From Siphonodentalium dalli (lineage: Eukaryota; Mollusca; Scaphopoda; Gadilida; Siphonodentaliidae), in the NCBI GenBank assembly GCA_032622095.1, contig CP136066.1:146599559-146663558 (forward strand): a stretch of DNA of 64,000 bases, given 5' to 3'. Positions 23,374-35,639 of the stretch are shown here, one piece after another. Numbering within the stretch: the stretch's first letter is position 1; every line of letters starts with the position of its first letter. The notes beneath the pieces are model-generated. The model was given only the letters and a program-made list of their open reading frames with translations. It had not been told where the DNA came from and did not search any database. Made by a program: the position numbers and the translations under genes.

Positions 23374-23984
23374 TTATAATTACGACAATCCGCATATTAG
23401 GGGGTGTTTATACATTACCCGGCGAAGATCGCATTCGCTTTAGCCGGCAGCGATAACAATAGAGTGTTTATACTTCGCCGGATAAGAATTACGGCTATCC
23501 GGATACTCAGCTATACGGTTTTCAACTTTTGGATAAAATGATTTAGTTCAAGCACCTGATTGTCGTAAGGATTCTAATTCGCTCTGCGGTTAAGTTAGAT
23601 GTTTATCTGGGGTCATGCCGTCATGGGTGATTTCCTTTCAACAATTAACTCGAACAATATTATTGTGCAATCGCTGATAGACCAGCCCGCTTTTCACCTG
23701 TGTATATATTGGTCAGTGTGCCAGTTTGATTGTCTCTAATCAGCTGTCAGGTCAGTGGTCACGCACCTTGGTTATAAGCTATTATTATAAATACTAACCG
23801 ATGATGGTACACGTACTCTGCATGTGCATGGTACATTTGTTGCGCATTCGAGGGAATTAATTCATGTACATGTATGTCCATATATATATATGGAAGAAAT
23901 GGGATGGTACGTTTCTGTGGATTCAAACTTAATGGACAATTAGTTCAATAATCTAAATCTGAGTGCGCCGTGGACATATTTACA

Positions 23985-24440
23985 CAGGGACGGGTCTAGA
24001 GGGCCTGATTTGGAGGTGTGGGACTGTTCATCTTTGGAATTTATCGACCGACCGTGGTTATGGCCAGGTGTGAGAATTTTTTTTAATCTGAACCCTGAAA
24101 ATTGCAAAATCCTAGCATCCAGCCTTAAGATTTCCAATTGTTGGACATTTTCCAAACTTGACGCACCTCTAATAAGGTTGGATCATTTCCAACTGATGGT
24201 CATTTCAGTCCAACAATTTGATAAAAAAAATAAGCAAATGTTGCCTAAAGAAATCACCAATAACAAATTGTTGAAAATAAAACTACGAGAACAATTTCAA
24301 CATATTGCTGATGTCAAATGTCCAACTATTGCCGTGTCAGGTATGAAATTTCCAGCTTTTGAATATTTTGATTAAAGTTGTGATGAGACCCCCCCCCCCC
24401 CCCCCCCACCACCCCCCCCCCCCCCCCATCGCCACGGCCC
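23985..24440. mobile_element. hAT-like MITE, copy 2
   Basis: It starts CAGGGACGGGTCTAGAGGGC and ends GCCACGGCCC after long C-runs. It is flanked by TATTTACA (23977-23984) and TATATACA (24441-24448), an 8-bp TSD with one difference. The interior shares 'GCAAAATCCTAGCATC' and 'TTCCAACTGATGGTCATTTC' with the other copies. Confidence 0.8.
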
Positions 24441-24755
24441 TATATACATGGACATGGTGAACGCCCGAGTAAAATGAAAAACATATTTTATTGTATAATG
24501 TGCAAACGGAAAATGTGTCACATTTGATTCGCGATGTTGAAACTTATATATATAATATAAAATCCAATCCGAATTATTAGACACCAATTTGTAGATGTAT
24601 GCGACGAAAAGATCTCAAAACTGACAATGGCCATGCTTTTGGTGCGACACTCACTTCACAGGCTGTATGTGAACCCAAACAAACCATTAACAATGTTTTT
24701 TAAATATCTATAAAATTACCAATAGCAATACCTGAAAGTTTGAGTTGGATATTAA

Positions 24756-25234
24756 AGGTACTCAATCCGTAAAGAGGGTCCCCATCTCAACAGATTCCAA
24801 CAACAACAATCCGATCAGAGGGTCCTATATTACTATTTCTTTGGCTTTGGGGGTAAAATATATTTGATTCGAGTCGAGGAACCCATCAAACAAAGCTCAG
24901 AGTTATTAGATATTGATTTTTGAAATTTGTTAATTGCTCGAGATGAGTACTAATAACTGCCGTCAATTTGGTAACCTGCTCGAGATTTTACGCCAAAACT
25001 CTATTCAAACAGACAAGGATGGATAACTCTATAATCAAGTGGTAATAATAACGAAATTTTGACTGTCTTCTGGGCCAGAAAGAATTCCCGATAATGAAAA
25101 ATAATAGATTTCTAAAATCGATATCTAACAAATCTGAGCTTTGATGGGTGACTTCCTCGACTCGAATCAAATATTTTTGACCCCCGAAGCCATTGAAATA
25201 GTAATTGAGAGGAGTTTTATCGGATTGAGTACCT
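24756..25234. mobile_element. TTAA-type MITE, 479 bp
   Basis: It is flanked by TTAA (24752-24755, 25235-25238). Ends AGGTACTCAATCCG and CGGATTGAGTACCT are perfect inverted repeats, and complementarity continues inward ('GATTCGAGTCGAGGAA' against 'TTCCTCGACTCGAATC'). A TTAA duplication is typical of piggyBac-type transposition. Confidence 0.8.
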
Positions 25235-25505
25235 TTAATAATTTCGGCATTTCCATTTCTAAAAAGTTTCATTTCACTATACTGCCCAGCCATATCTCTA
25301 ACAGGAAGCGGCTAGATGTTTACAGGTGTACAGCAATATCATATTGCAGTTCAGTGAGAACTAAAAAGAAAACTATTAACAAGTAAAGGAGACACACTAT
25401 GAATATATGCGTATCTTCGCCGGCGATGTGTAAACACTCTGCCCAACCTTCGCCGGCTAACGGGTTCATCGGCTATGTGTAAACGTCACCTTAGTTGGTG
25501 ATTAA

Positions 25506-25999
25506 AGGCACGTGCGGCCTTAATTGTCAAAAATATTCATATTTGTTCCAAACACCGTAAACAGAAAAACTTTAAAACGCATACAGTTTCGTTCATATAT
25601 ACCATGACCATCGCGTAAACAGCATGTTATCATAAAGACCTACTATATTTTACATAAGCAAGAGCCTGATTGTGTTACAGAAGACAGCACAATGCTACTG
25701 GCTAATCACACACAAATTGCATAAACGCTCTTTATTAGTGCCATATCAGGTATTCACCAACAAATAACGCTCTTTATGTTTACCATCATAATATAAACAA
25801 ACACCAGAAAAGTAACTTTTTATGCTTTTGTTTACATAACAATGGTCAAACATATGACCATAACATACTGTTTATGCGATATTTCGTATTTGTACACGTA
25901 CAAAGTCTATCTACCTTTTGATGTTCTTTCTGTTTGTGGCGGTTTTTGACGGGTGGATATATTTTCACAGGATACCCACCGCCAAGGCCAACCGTACCT
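25506..25999. mobile_element. TTAA-type MITE family B, copy 1 (494 bp)
   Basis: It is flanked by TTAA (25502-25505, 26000-26003). Ends AGGCACG and CGTACCT are near inverted repeats. Copy 2, at 29323-29816, has the same length and is about 95 percent identical by eye; a partial copy of the right half lies at 26336-26547. Confidence 0.85.
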
Positions 26000-26167
26000 T
26001 TAATCTGCGATAATTTTTCGCTGAGAGTTGGCGTCTTGGGTTACCACTAGAAACGGGAGTTATTTCTTGCGATTTGATTGGCGGACTAAATAAAATTCCG
26101 GGTAAATTCGCCCCATGGATATTCGACTTTGTTTGTGAACTTTTTAAGGTATCAAGTGCTATATGTG

Positions 26168-26302
26168 TGCATTTGATTGGTCAAGGCCCTTAGATACATT
26201 TGGTAGCGACAATCTCTATCAGCCGAGGGAAGTGTCGTTTCCCGCATCACTGGGAGATTGTCGCTACCAAATGTATCTAAGGGCCTTGACCAATCAAATG
26301 TA
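26168..26302. repeat. Perfect hairpin with 45-bp arms
   Basis: 26171-26215 is the exact reverse complement of 26255-26299, with a 39-base loop. The next six bases on each side pair with one mismatch. Each arm contains ATTGGTCAAGG. No TSD was recognised. Confidence 0.97.
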
Positions 26303-26335
26303 CACATTTATGTTTAACAAATCCGGATGTATACA

Positions 26336-26547
26336 AAAGCCAGGTTCTGTAACAGTTTTTTTTTGCTTTTGTTTACATTTCAATGGAAAAACATCTGACA
26401 ATAACATACTGTTTATGCCATATTTATGATTGGTATAAGAACAGCGTTGGTCTATATTTTACTATTCTTTCTGTTTATGGCGTTTTTTGACGGAGCTGAA
26501 TATTTTAACAGCATACCCACCGCCAACACCGCCCGTATATATCTTTA
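26336..26547 (+). repeat. Partial copy of TTAA-type MITE family B
   Basis: It matches the right half of 25506-25999 ('TGCTTTTGTTTACAT', 'CATACTGTTTATGC', 'ATACCCACCGCCAA') and ends at a TTTAA. The left half is missing. Confidence 0.75.
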
Positions 26548-27263
26548 ACCGTACAGTATATGTTCGGTGATGTGGATTTGACATCATGTCGTCAAAGGGC
26601 GATGCCGTGTTTATTCAGGACCGATACCATGTATCTCAGAGAGCCGAAAATACAAATATAAATAATGGAAAATTTCATTGCAATCGGCACAGAAATATGG
26701 ATGGCTATAAGCTGTGTGAGCATAGCCTTTCTTTTGCGATGGGGCAGAGGTTACCAGTGGTTCATAATTATGTAGCTACCCTAACCAATGGATGAAATTT
26801 TGACACGAAGTGTCTAGCCGCTCCTATATATAGACACATTTTATTATATGATTGCCTATAACATAGCGGGAGATCATTGTATTTATCTCTTAGAAGCCAC
26901 AACGAAATACGATGTTGCTGTTTTTCTCCATATAGCGTTATATCTTTGTACGGCATGAAACAAACACGATATGCCAAGGTCGATCAAGTTATCATTGCGT
27001 GCACACTGTCCGCTAGCCAATCAAAAGCGACGAATTTATGACGGCGCGTGATCAATGACAAATGTTGGAGTAGCAGTGTGTCAAATTAAACTTTACGCCT
27101 CGGCTCTTTCCTAAGTTAGTAAACAATGACACGTGCCCACTTTAATTAAGTACGGTTAATTATTTAATTAGTTAAAACGTATTAACTTAGCAACTTTGAG
27201 CCTAAATAATCCGCATATATAAAAAACAGTTTTATGTTTGAATACCTGAAACATCTAATTCTT

Positions 27264-27336
27264 GTCTGGAAAGAAATATCGAATTTTCACTCGCGGCTTG
27301 TAGCCGCTCGTGAAAATTCGATATTTCTTTCCAGAC
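27264..27336. repeat. 73-bp near-perfect hairpin
   Basis: 27-base arms 27264-27290 and 27310-27336 are exact reverse complements. The stem continues, with two mismatches, to a TGT loop via GCGGCT/AGCCGC. The size resembles a microRNA precursor, but the near-perfect pairing is more typical of a miniature transposon. Confidence 0.95.
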
Positions 27337-27344
27337 ACTCATGA

Positions 27345-29318
27345 GACATTTCGGTGTTCAAACAAAACCAGCAGGTATTTTCTATGTATTTAAATTTCGC
27401 CCCGACGCAGCTTTGAGACGTGTTAAAATTTCTTACAGACGTGTGTCGCGAGTTACAAGCTGCATAGATGTACTTTTATCAATACTCGGCTTGTTAAATC
27501 GTGAATTTCAATTTATCCTCAAGAATGCATTGTGAACTAATATAGTTGTTTACGACAAAATTTATTTTCCGTGTACACCTGCACGATTGTATCGGCGTCA
27601 TGCTGACCAATTCCATTATGTGTGCTACCAAATAACCATTATATACAACGCAAACCAGGAAGTACACCTACCCTTGATAGGATTGTCAAAATTTTGAATG
27701 GGAGTAAAAATTATAACGCTGCATGGATAACTAAAGCACAAAAGTCGTGTAAATGCTATTCTTTGCGCTCCAAAATACACCTAATATTATTCGATTTTGA
27801 ATTTTTCCCGGTATCGCAATAGGTCGACAAATACCTTACTCGTATTTAAATTCGCGCAGTACTATTTTACGCGCACCGATGGGTGCGCGAATTTAAAACT
27901 GAGCGAAAATGAGTACGACTGCCAAATCACAGGGGAAATAAGATGTTATTGAGTTACATGATTGTGCATACATTACAGACGATTGGACTGAATATAGACA
28001 ATTATATTGACATGTAGGTGTGCATTCTCGACACCAGTATTCATGCAGTCGTACAATCTGAGTTAAATATAACAATTAAACCTAGTGACCAAATAATTCA
28101 TATGTTGCTGTTCAGATCAGGTGTGCGATGCCGGATGTGCAAAGGCACAGTTCAGTTGTTTCAAGAACGCAACAACTGCTTATATATTAGGAATACTAAG
28201 ATACTAAATACTAGACTATGTAGTATGTCCGAAAATAAAATAAATTATGGGTCCAATGACTGGTAAAAAATGGCTCACATGAGTCATAATCAGACTCACA
28301 GCTAAAAGTATTACAGTAATATGGTCTATACTATATAAAAATGTATATCTAATTTGAGAACTTTTTTGTAAGTAAACACTGTGCCTGTGGTCAGTATTGC
28401 TAGTAATATTAGCGTCATAGGCCTAGTAAAGCATGCGAGTAAAATGGATATTCAATTTGAGAATTTTGACACATCGACTGCCAATCCATAGGAGCTTGGA
28501 ACTTGATTACTGACTGTCCTAATTAATTAATTAATTATTATTTGGCTCAGCCACAAAATAAGATACCCTTGTGATTTTAACAGTTTTATATTACAGTTTT
28601 GCTCTACGTACTACTAGTATACTAACAGTGAAGCATAGTCATGCCTTAACAGTTCATAATGACAATAACTCTCAGTGGATGGCTATTAGTTGGTGAGTCT
28701 GATTAACTGAATCAGCGAGTGAATCAAACAATTCAATTTCATTTTCAAAGTCATTCGTTACGTGACGTCATTCGCTACCGATAACTACAAATCCAGATGC
28801 TGCATGAGATAACAAGAATTTCAAAAAGCGATGATTGACCTTGGAAAATGACATTCACGTGGAAATGCCAAATTTGACTTTATGCGCCCAAATATTAAGT
28901 TATCTCACCCATCTACTATATTTATTATGTAATTCAATGGAGGGGGGGGGGGGTAAAAACATTTTCAGGAAGGTATGCCTGCGTGGCTGGGTGGTCCGAC
29001 GGCAAAAAACGCAGTTTTTACTAAAGTCATTTCGTGCACATATTTGACATTTGTAATAGTTTAAAACATTACTATAACTGCAGAAATATTTATGTTACTG
29101 GGACCTTATGTGGGCCTTAGTGGATGGGACATTAGTCGCTTCTCAGCCAGATCAATGTCAATAGTGAACTGAAATGGCGTGAAACCGGATGCATTAAATA
29201 ATATGATCATTACGTACGACGTAATTGGAGAACTTACACACTCCGAGTCAATAACAAGGTTCGATATTTTGTAAACCAGAATAGTTGAGACACGTAAGTG
29301 TCTACTGACTGAAATAGT
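27345..29318. other. No convincing gene; one solo repeat end and short homopolymers
   Basis: It contains a solo copy of the 4639-type TIR (27829-27905), an AATT run near 28520 and a G-run near 28942. Open frames of 60-88 residues lack motifs. Confidence 0.55.
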
Positions 29319-29322
29319 TTAA

Positions 29323-29816
29323 AGGCACGTGAGGCCTTAGTTGTCGAAAATATTCATATTTGTTCCAATCACCGTAAACAAAACAAAACAGTAAAACGCA
29401 TACAGTTTCGTTCATATATACCATGACCATCGCGTAAACAGCATGTTATCATAAAAGACCTACTATATTTTACATAAGCAAGAGCCTGATTGTGTTACAG
29501 AAGACAGCACAATGCTACTGGCTAATCACACACAAGTGGCATAAACGCTCTTTATTAGTTCCATATCAGGAATTCACCCACAAAGAACGCTCTTTATGTA
29601 TACCATCATATAAACAAACACCAGAAAAGTAACTTTTTATGCTTTTGTTTACATAACAATGGTCAACCATATGACAATAACATACTGTTTATGCGATATT
29701 TCTTATTTGTATACGGACAAAGTATGTCTACATTTTGATGTTCTTTCTGTTTGTGGCGGTTTTTGACTGTTGGAAATATTTTCACAGGATATCCACCGCC
29801 AAGGCCAACCGTACCT
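29323..29816. mobile_element. TTAA-type MITE family B, copy 2 (494 bp)
   Basis: It is flanked by TTAA (29319-29322, 29817-29820) and has the same orientation and length as copy 1. Few differences separate the two, so the family was active recently. Confidence 0.88.
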
Positions 29817-30445
29817 TTAACCCAACTTAACAGGTGGTATATAACAGCACAATGATCAGGAATGGCGTTCAGCAACCCGTGTCACGTCCATTGTAATTAT
29901 CTTCTCAACACCCACGCATGTTGTAACGACTAACTTTCATATCTATTGGACAAATCAGATTTTCCTGCAACAAAAGTTGTAGTGAACATTCAAGTGCATA
30001 TATGCTTCACTCTCGTGGTTTCCAACACCTCTCCATACTTGTACATAACGGCCCACCACACTGACCAGGGGAGGCCACTTTTATCCAATTGTAATTATAT
30101 GTCATGTATATCGATATCTCCTATACTTGGAGGTAATAAAGATATCCCTTGGTCGCTGATACTGTTAACTATACTACCAGTATATCGTATTATTTGGAAT
30201 TTGACCGACCCAAATCAACACAAATAGATGCAAGGTAACCCGATAAAGTCCAAAGCATAATTGCTAGACCCAATAACCAAACGAAAATTCGCAAAAAGTT
30301 AATTATAATAATTTCTGATGCCAAATACCTTTTTTCTTCATGATGCTATCGGTGCCTCTTAGTTTATCGCCATAGCTGGATATATTTGATACATATGGAA
30401 GCGTATTGGTGCCACATAAAACTAAAAATTTGGGTCCCAGTATGT

Positions 30446-30668
30446 CCTAATTAGGAGATAGTAACTCCTAATTAGGAGATAGTAACTCCTAATTAGGAGA
30501 TAGCTATGTCCTAATTAGGAGATAGTAAGTCCTAATTAGGAGATAGTAACTCCTAATTAGGAGATAGTAAGTCCTAATTAGGAGATAGTATCTCCTAATT
30601 AGGAGATAGTATCTCCTAATTAGGACTTAGTATCTCCTAATTAGGAGATAGTATCTCCTAATTAGGAC
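30446..30668 (+). repeat. Array 1: 11 copies of a TCCTAATTAGGA-based 21-bp unit
   Basis: I count 11 copies of CCTAATTAGG at 21-base spacing, separated by spacers such as GATAGTAAC, GATAGTATC and CTTAGTATC. The core is a perfect palindrome centred on TAATTA. Confidence 0.97.
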
Positions 30669-31424
30669 ATAACACACATATAAAGAACTCAACATGTTCG
30701 TGGTCAGATTCATCTCCGGATCACTCGGCTGACGGTCGCATCGCTCCGTTCGTTATCATGCCTTTCGCCCTTGTTTTCAAAATTAAAGGCTTAAAATGAG
30801 GGGTTAGGGATTAGACAAACATTGGACGATGTATTTATAACTCTTGCAATGCTTCATCCATTGCAAACGAATGAATACAATAATTATGTGAGTGGGTCTA
30901 AATGACCGCGAACCGTTTATTGGGAATTTGGGATTGGGGCCCGGGAGAATTTGGAAGGGCAGTATGTCCTCCCCCACGACCCACTTAGAAATGATTTTGG
31001 GTGTTATTAATGGTGATATCACAATGAAAAATGATGGGAAAATGATCTAAACTTTTTTTACTTCTTCTTTTTCGCTTTTCCCCCTAATTCTGTATACTGT
31101 TTCTGTGTTTCACTTGTTCTTTTTCTTCTTCCCTCGAGTGGTCTTGGTGCCCCCCTGACGGTGGTTTCCTGTTGGCCCTACCAGAGGTATATCATACCCT
31201 ATCAGGCCACTTCCAGTAACTGTTGATACTGGTGTGACATGTTACTGCAAAACCACTTCAAGTCAGCCTGCATTTGTACGTATGGTCACGATTGGTCCAT
31301 GGACACAATGCACCGACTGGAAAGAGTTCACCTCGTGCGAGACATGGCTGGGGATTAAAGGGTACTGTACACTAAATCCAGCTATTTATGAGACCATCTC
31401 CTTTTATACTCAACATAATATATA

Positions 31425-31629
31425 TGAATGAATGAATTTGAGCCAATGATTAGCGCAAAGTACACTCGTGTGTTCTACGAATTATGCAAACAACATGGTA
31501 ATTATAATGGAAATTAATAAACGGCTGGAGTCATAAATAAATTTTCATTATAATTACCATGTTATTTTATTCGTTCATAGAGCACACGAGTGTATTTTGC
31601 ACTAATACATGTCTCAAATTCATTCATTT
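31425..31629. repeat. Central hairpin of the foldback, about 90-bp arms
   Basis: 'GAATGAATTTGAG...ACACTCGTGTGTTC...ACATGGTAATTATAATG' on the left pairs with the complementary order on the right around a loop near 31520-31540. Similarity continues outward to about 31300 and 31720. Confidence 0.85.
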
Positions 31630-31845
31630 ATTGCATAAACTCTGTTGAGTATAAACGGAGATGGTCACACAAATTGTCGGATTTGGTGTTCAGTCCCCTT
31701 TAAGCTATCCATGTCCAGCCAAGCCCGACAGAAAAATCAGCCGTCACTCAAAGAGGGCATGTCCTTTCTCTGGGCGGCGACTCTGAGCGATGAATGGGAA
31801 TGAAAATGACCGCTAACTGGTGTTGAGTTCTTTATATCTATATTA

Positions 31846-32310
31846 TCTCCTAATTAGGAGATAATATCTCCTAATTAGGAGATACTAAGTCCTAATTAGG
31901 AGATACTATCTCCTAATTAGGAGATACTAAGTCCTAATTAGGAGATACTAAGTCCTAATTAGGAGATACTAAGTCCTAATTAGGAGATAATATCTCCTAA
32001 TTAGGAGATACTAAGTCCTAATTAGGAGATACTAAGTCCTAATTAGGAGATAATATCTCCTAATTAGGAGATACTAAGTCCTAATTAGGAGATACTAGGT
32101 CCTAATTAGTAGATACTAAGTCCTAATTAGGAGATAATATCTCCTAATTAGGAGATACTAAGTCCTAATTAGGAGATACTAAGTCCTAATTAGGAGATAC
32201 TATCTCCTAATTAGGAGATACTATCTCCTAATTAGGAGATAATATCTCCTAATTAGGAGATACTAAGTCCTAATTAGGAGATACTATCTCCTAATTAGGA
32301 CATACTGGGA
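31846..32310 (-). repeat. Array 2: 22 copies, inverted relative to array 1
   Basis: I count 22 units, one of them a variant CCTAATTAGT near 32101. Spacers read GATACTAAG, GATACTATC and GATAATATC, which are complementary to those in array 1. Confidence 0.97.
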
Positions 32311-32741
32311 CCCACATTTTTATTTTTATGTGGCACCAATACGCTTCCATAGATACATAATCTGCTTGTTTGCTTCAAAATACAATGTACATGTTTAGTG
32401 TCGCCTGAGTGGAAACTCATTGTGGCCTTGGTCCGGGATGTATCAAGAAATACCATTAGTGGTGGGGTGGCGGCAACATGTGTTACACTTGGACGCATTA
32501 CTTAACGGTTATTCCTCCAACAAATTATTCTATCTGCCGATCGTATTAAAATCGCACATTATAATGCCTTTCCCCTTTCTCCAGGAAGTATCCACTTGGC
32601 CTGGGTACTTACATTAGCTATAGCTGTCGGCGACCGTCATGCACACCTTTGCTGAGGAAACAATCTGATGATTCTTGTTTAATGAGTTTAGAGTATGAAG
32701 CGTCAACCTATATATGTTCTGCGTATTTATTTACCTACTAG

Positions 32742-35635
32742 CAGGGTTACCCGGCGTTGCACATGTTAAAGTGATGTGAAACCCTCTGCATGATGTAGGT
32801 ATTTGTTGGAAATAGAGAATACTGTTGCTCAAAGTGTTACACGTATTGTCATAAATTGTATATTCAAATAGCATCACAAAACATGATTCTTACACAGTCA
32901 TGGAATATAAGTAGTGGCTCACCTTGTCGATTATTTTGTTACAACTGCGTATACTTCAGGCGTTATAACATGATACATGAACATCATAAACACATCAGTT
33001 CACAAAAATAAAAGACAATATAGATGTATCAACCAATCTAGTTGGTTGGACTAAGATATTGAGGACACCTGGCTATCATATCTCCATGAAGATACAGATA
33101 TTTTACAGAAATGCCCAGGTGCTCCTCTGTTCATGGTGCTATATATTGGCTAAATGTTATCAGTTTAAAAGAAATGTTGCTGCGCAGGTATATCAGCTAC
33201 CTGTGCCCGACACAGAGCGAGATTTATATTAGTCGATGAGTCTGTTCTAAAAAATCCGCTGTATCTGGCAGATATACCCTTGTCAGATGTTAGTATTGGA
33301 TGATCCTGACAAGTCATGTGCTACTGACTGCATTTTCTTTATATCAGAACAACATATATTTGACTGCACCACTATTTTTGAACTGGCCTTCGATACATTT
33401 CCATATCTTTTGACAAATTGTAACTTTTTTGTGGAAAATGTATTACTCTGACGGTTCGAGGTATCTCAGTTTGCAAGAATATATCTATCTCTTAAATAGA
33501 ATGATAAATATACTTGTAATTCTTCTTCTATGCATCTGTTTGCTAGCTCATTATGTGAATGCCCTGATTCCCATCCCCATATAAATATGACAATTGTTCA
33601 AGTGACTTAATTGGTTCACCATTTGTCGAGATTGTGAAATTTGAACGCCAAAAACTCCTTAAAACGATATGGAGATGGCATGGGTGTCTATATATAACTT
33701 ATAGGTTGATATCGGCCAATAGTAATCTTATCAATGATATTGCATATCCTCTCGCCATCCTTGACCCAAACGACACCAAATGTGATTTAATTCACATTAA
33801 AGACAGGTTTCAGAACATGACAGGTTTCAAGGGGAGTGCATCCCATTTAAGTGATATGCCTAAAGAAGAACGTGTATGAATTTGGTAGAAATTAGTGCTA
33901 AATATATTTGTATCAGCTTTGGTGCAACTGCCATCCTCGTGCATGACTTTAACGGCGCCACGTTTGACATATTTAAATCACGTCCATTAGACTCATGGAT
34001 GCATGATATACTGGAGATGATTATATATATGTTTGGTGGTAATAAGCAACTAAACAAATTCTTATCATAGTTCTGACACCCCATCTCTCACCCAAACGGC
34101 AGCAATTTGGCGTCTTTAAATCACACGATTATGTTCCTCGTATCATGGAGGAATAATATATCAATTTGGTCGAAATCTGCGCTAAAAATATATTATTAAA
34201 TCAATTGTTGATGCCCACTGCAACGCTGACTCGAACAGCGCTATATTGCGGAAGTGGTGATATATGCGTTTGGTGGAAATCGGCGACAAAACTATTTGAC
34301 CATCTTTTCTTAATGTTGCCGCCCTTCCCCCTTTTCTTCCCCTGACACCAAAATCGTCACTTTAGAACATTTAAACCCGCACTATTGTCTTCCTCGTAAA
34401 AAAGTTACCCCTCTTAGACCGCTATGATGCCATCTCGATTGTACCCTGTGAAGTTATATATATAATACATACAGAGATACAGAAAGACAGACTCGTATCA
34501 TTTGAGAAGGACGTGTATGAATTTGATGGCAATTGGTACTAAAAATATGTTTTATCAGTTTTGGTGACCATACCGTCCCTATTTCGGACTCAAGCCGCGC
34601 CACTTTTGTCACCATTAAACCACAAATTTAGACTCATTATGGAGATGCATATACATGTATATAAAATTGGTGAATATTGCCGAGTATTCAAATTCGTATC
34701 AAATTTAAGGTCCCCATATCTCTCACCCAAAGGCCACCAATTTGGTGTATCTAAAAAACAGGATTAGATTCCTAGTATCGCGGAGAAGAATATGTATCAA
34801 TCTGGTGGAAATCGGCGGTAAACATATTGTTGTCAGTTGTGTGTCACTCTCAATTCTATGCACCGCTGATTCGAGTGGCCCTCATTGTGACATCCTTATA
34901 CCACACGATTACACTCCTGATATCATGGAGATGATTATTTATAAGTTTGGGGATAATCGGCGAATAAATTTGTTTTTATCATATTTTGTGTGCACCCCTC
35001 CCCTCCCCATATATCACCCAAACAGCACCAATATGGCGTCTTTAAATCACACGATTAGATCATTCTTTGTATCAGAACGTGTATCAATTTGGTGGAAATT
35101 GGCGCTAAATATATTGTGTATCAATTCTGATGCCCCTCTCCCTTTCAGTGCACCCCTGACTCGAATGAGGCCACTTTTGTCCGATTTAAGTCACACCATT
35201 AGACTCCTCATACCATGGGGATGATTTTGTATAAGTGTGGTGGCAATCGGCGACTAAACCCATTCTTATCAAATTTAGTGCCCACCCCAACCTCTCATCC
35301 AAAACGACACCAATTTGGCGTCTTTAAATCACACAATTAGATTACTTATATCAAGAAGAAGAATATATATCAATTTTGTGGAAATCGGCGCTAAAATTAT
35401 TTTTATATGTAAGTTTAGTGGCAATCGGCGACAAAAAACATTGTGCCTCTCCCCTTTTCTGCCCCTGACAACAACGGCGTCACTTTAGAAAATTCTAACC
35501 CGCAGCATTATCTTTCTCATAAAAGATTACCCATAGTAGACCCCTTTGGTGTCAACTAGATGGTCCCCTGTGAATTTATATAGAACACAGACAGACAGAC
35601 ATTCGCAAATATAGATATAGATAACCCTGCTGTAA
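32742..35635 (+). mobile_element. Pearl-like non-autonomous repeat, copy 2
   Basis: It begins CTAGCAGGGTTACCCGGCGT and ends with (ACAG)n, CATTCGCAAATATAGATATA and AACCCTGCT, so AGCAGGGTT and AACCCTGCT form a short terminal inverted repeat. It is collinear with copy 1 at 19904-22975. The right half (about 33870-35560) is a diverged tandem array. Frames such as 34742-35224 come from this array and are not considered genes. Confidence 0.68.
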
Positions 35636-35639
35636 AATT

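Larger units (their letters stand above)
23400..25490. mobile_element. Harbinger-like TIR element carrying nested MITEs
   Basis: It is flanked by TTA (23397-23399 and 25491-25493). The ends GGGGGTGTTTATACAT and, on the other strand, GGTGACGTTTACACAT agree at 12 of 16 positions. A subterminal repeat reading GTGTTTA-ACAT-CCGGCGAAG recurs on both sides (23403-23430, 25405-25437). A TTA duplication with G-rich ends fits PIF/Harbinger or related superfamilies. The interior holds a hAT-like MITE (23985-24440) and a TTAA element (24756-25234), but no transposase. Confidence 0.65.
30394..32351. mobile_element. Foldback element containing two inverted 21-bp palindrome arrays
   Basis: Outer ends of about 50 bases (TATGGAAGCGTATTGGTGCC and its complement at 32332-32351) are inverted repeats, flanked by GATACA on both sides (30388-30393, 32352-32357). 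Inside, array 1 (30446-30668) faces inverted array 2 (31846-32310). Between them, 'AAAGAACTCAAC' pairs with 'GTTGAGTTCTTT', then diverged arms lead to a central hairpin at 31425-31629. The whole reads as one imperfect palindrome. There is no transposase. The superfamily is unknown. Confidence 0.85.

Noticed and set aside
24372-24587. Minus-strand frame with a poly-glycine stretch
   Set aside because: The glycines come from the C-run at the end of a MITE.
30446-32310. CRISPR-like regular repeats
   Set aside because: The spacers are only 9 bases and themselves repetitive, the repeat is palindromic DNA inside a foldback, and the genome is animal.
34742-35224. 160-residue plus-strand open frame
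   Set aside because: It falls in the tandem-unit core of a pearl-like repeat, and the same units are interrupted by stops in the other copies.
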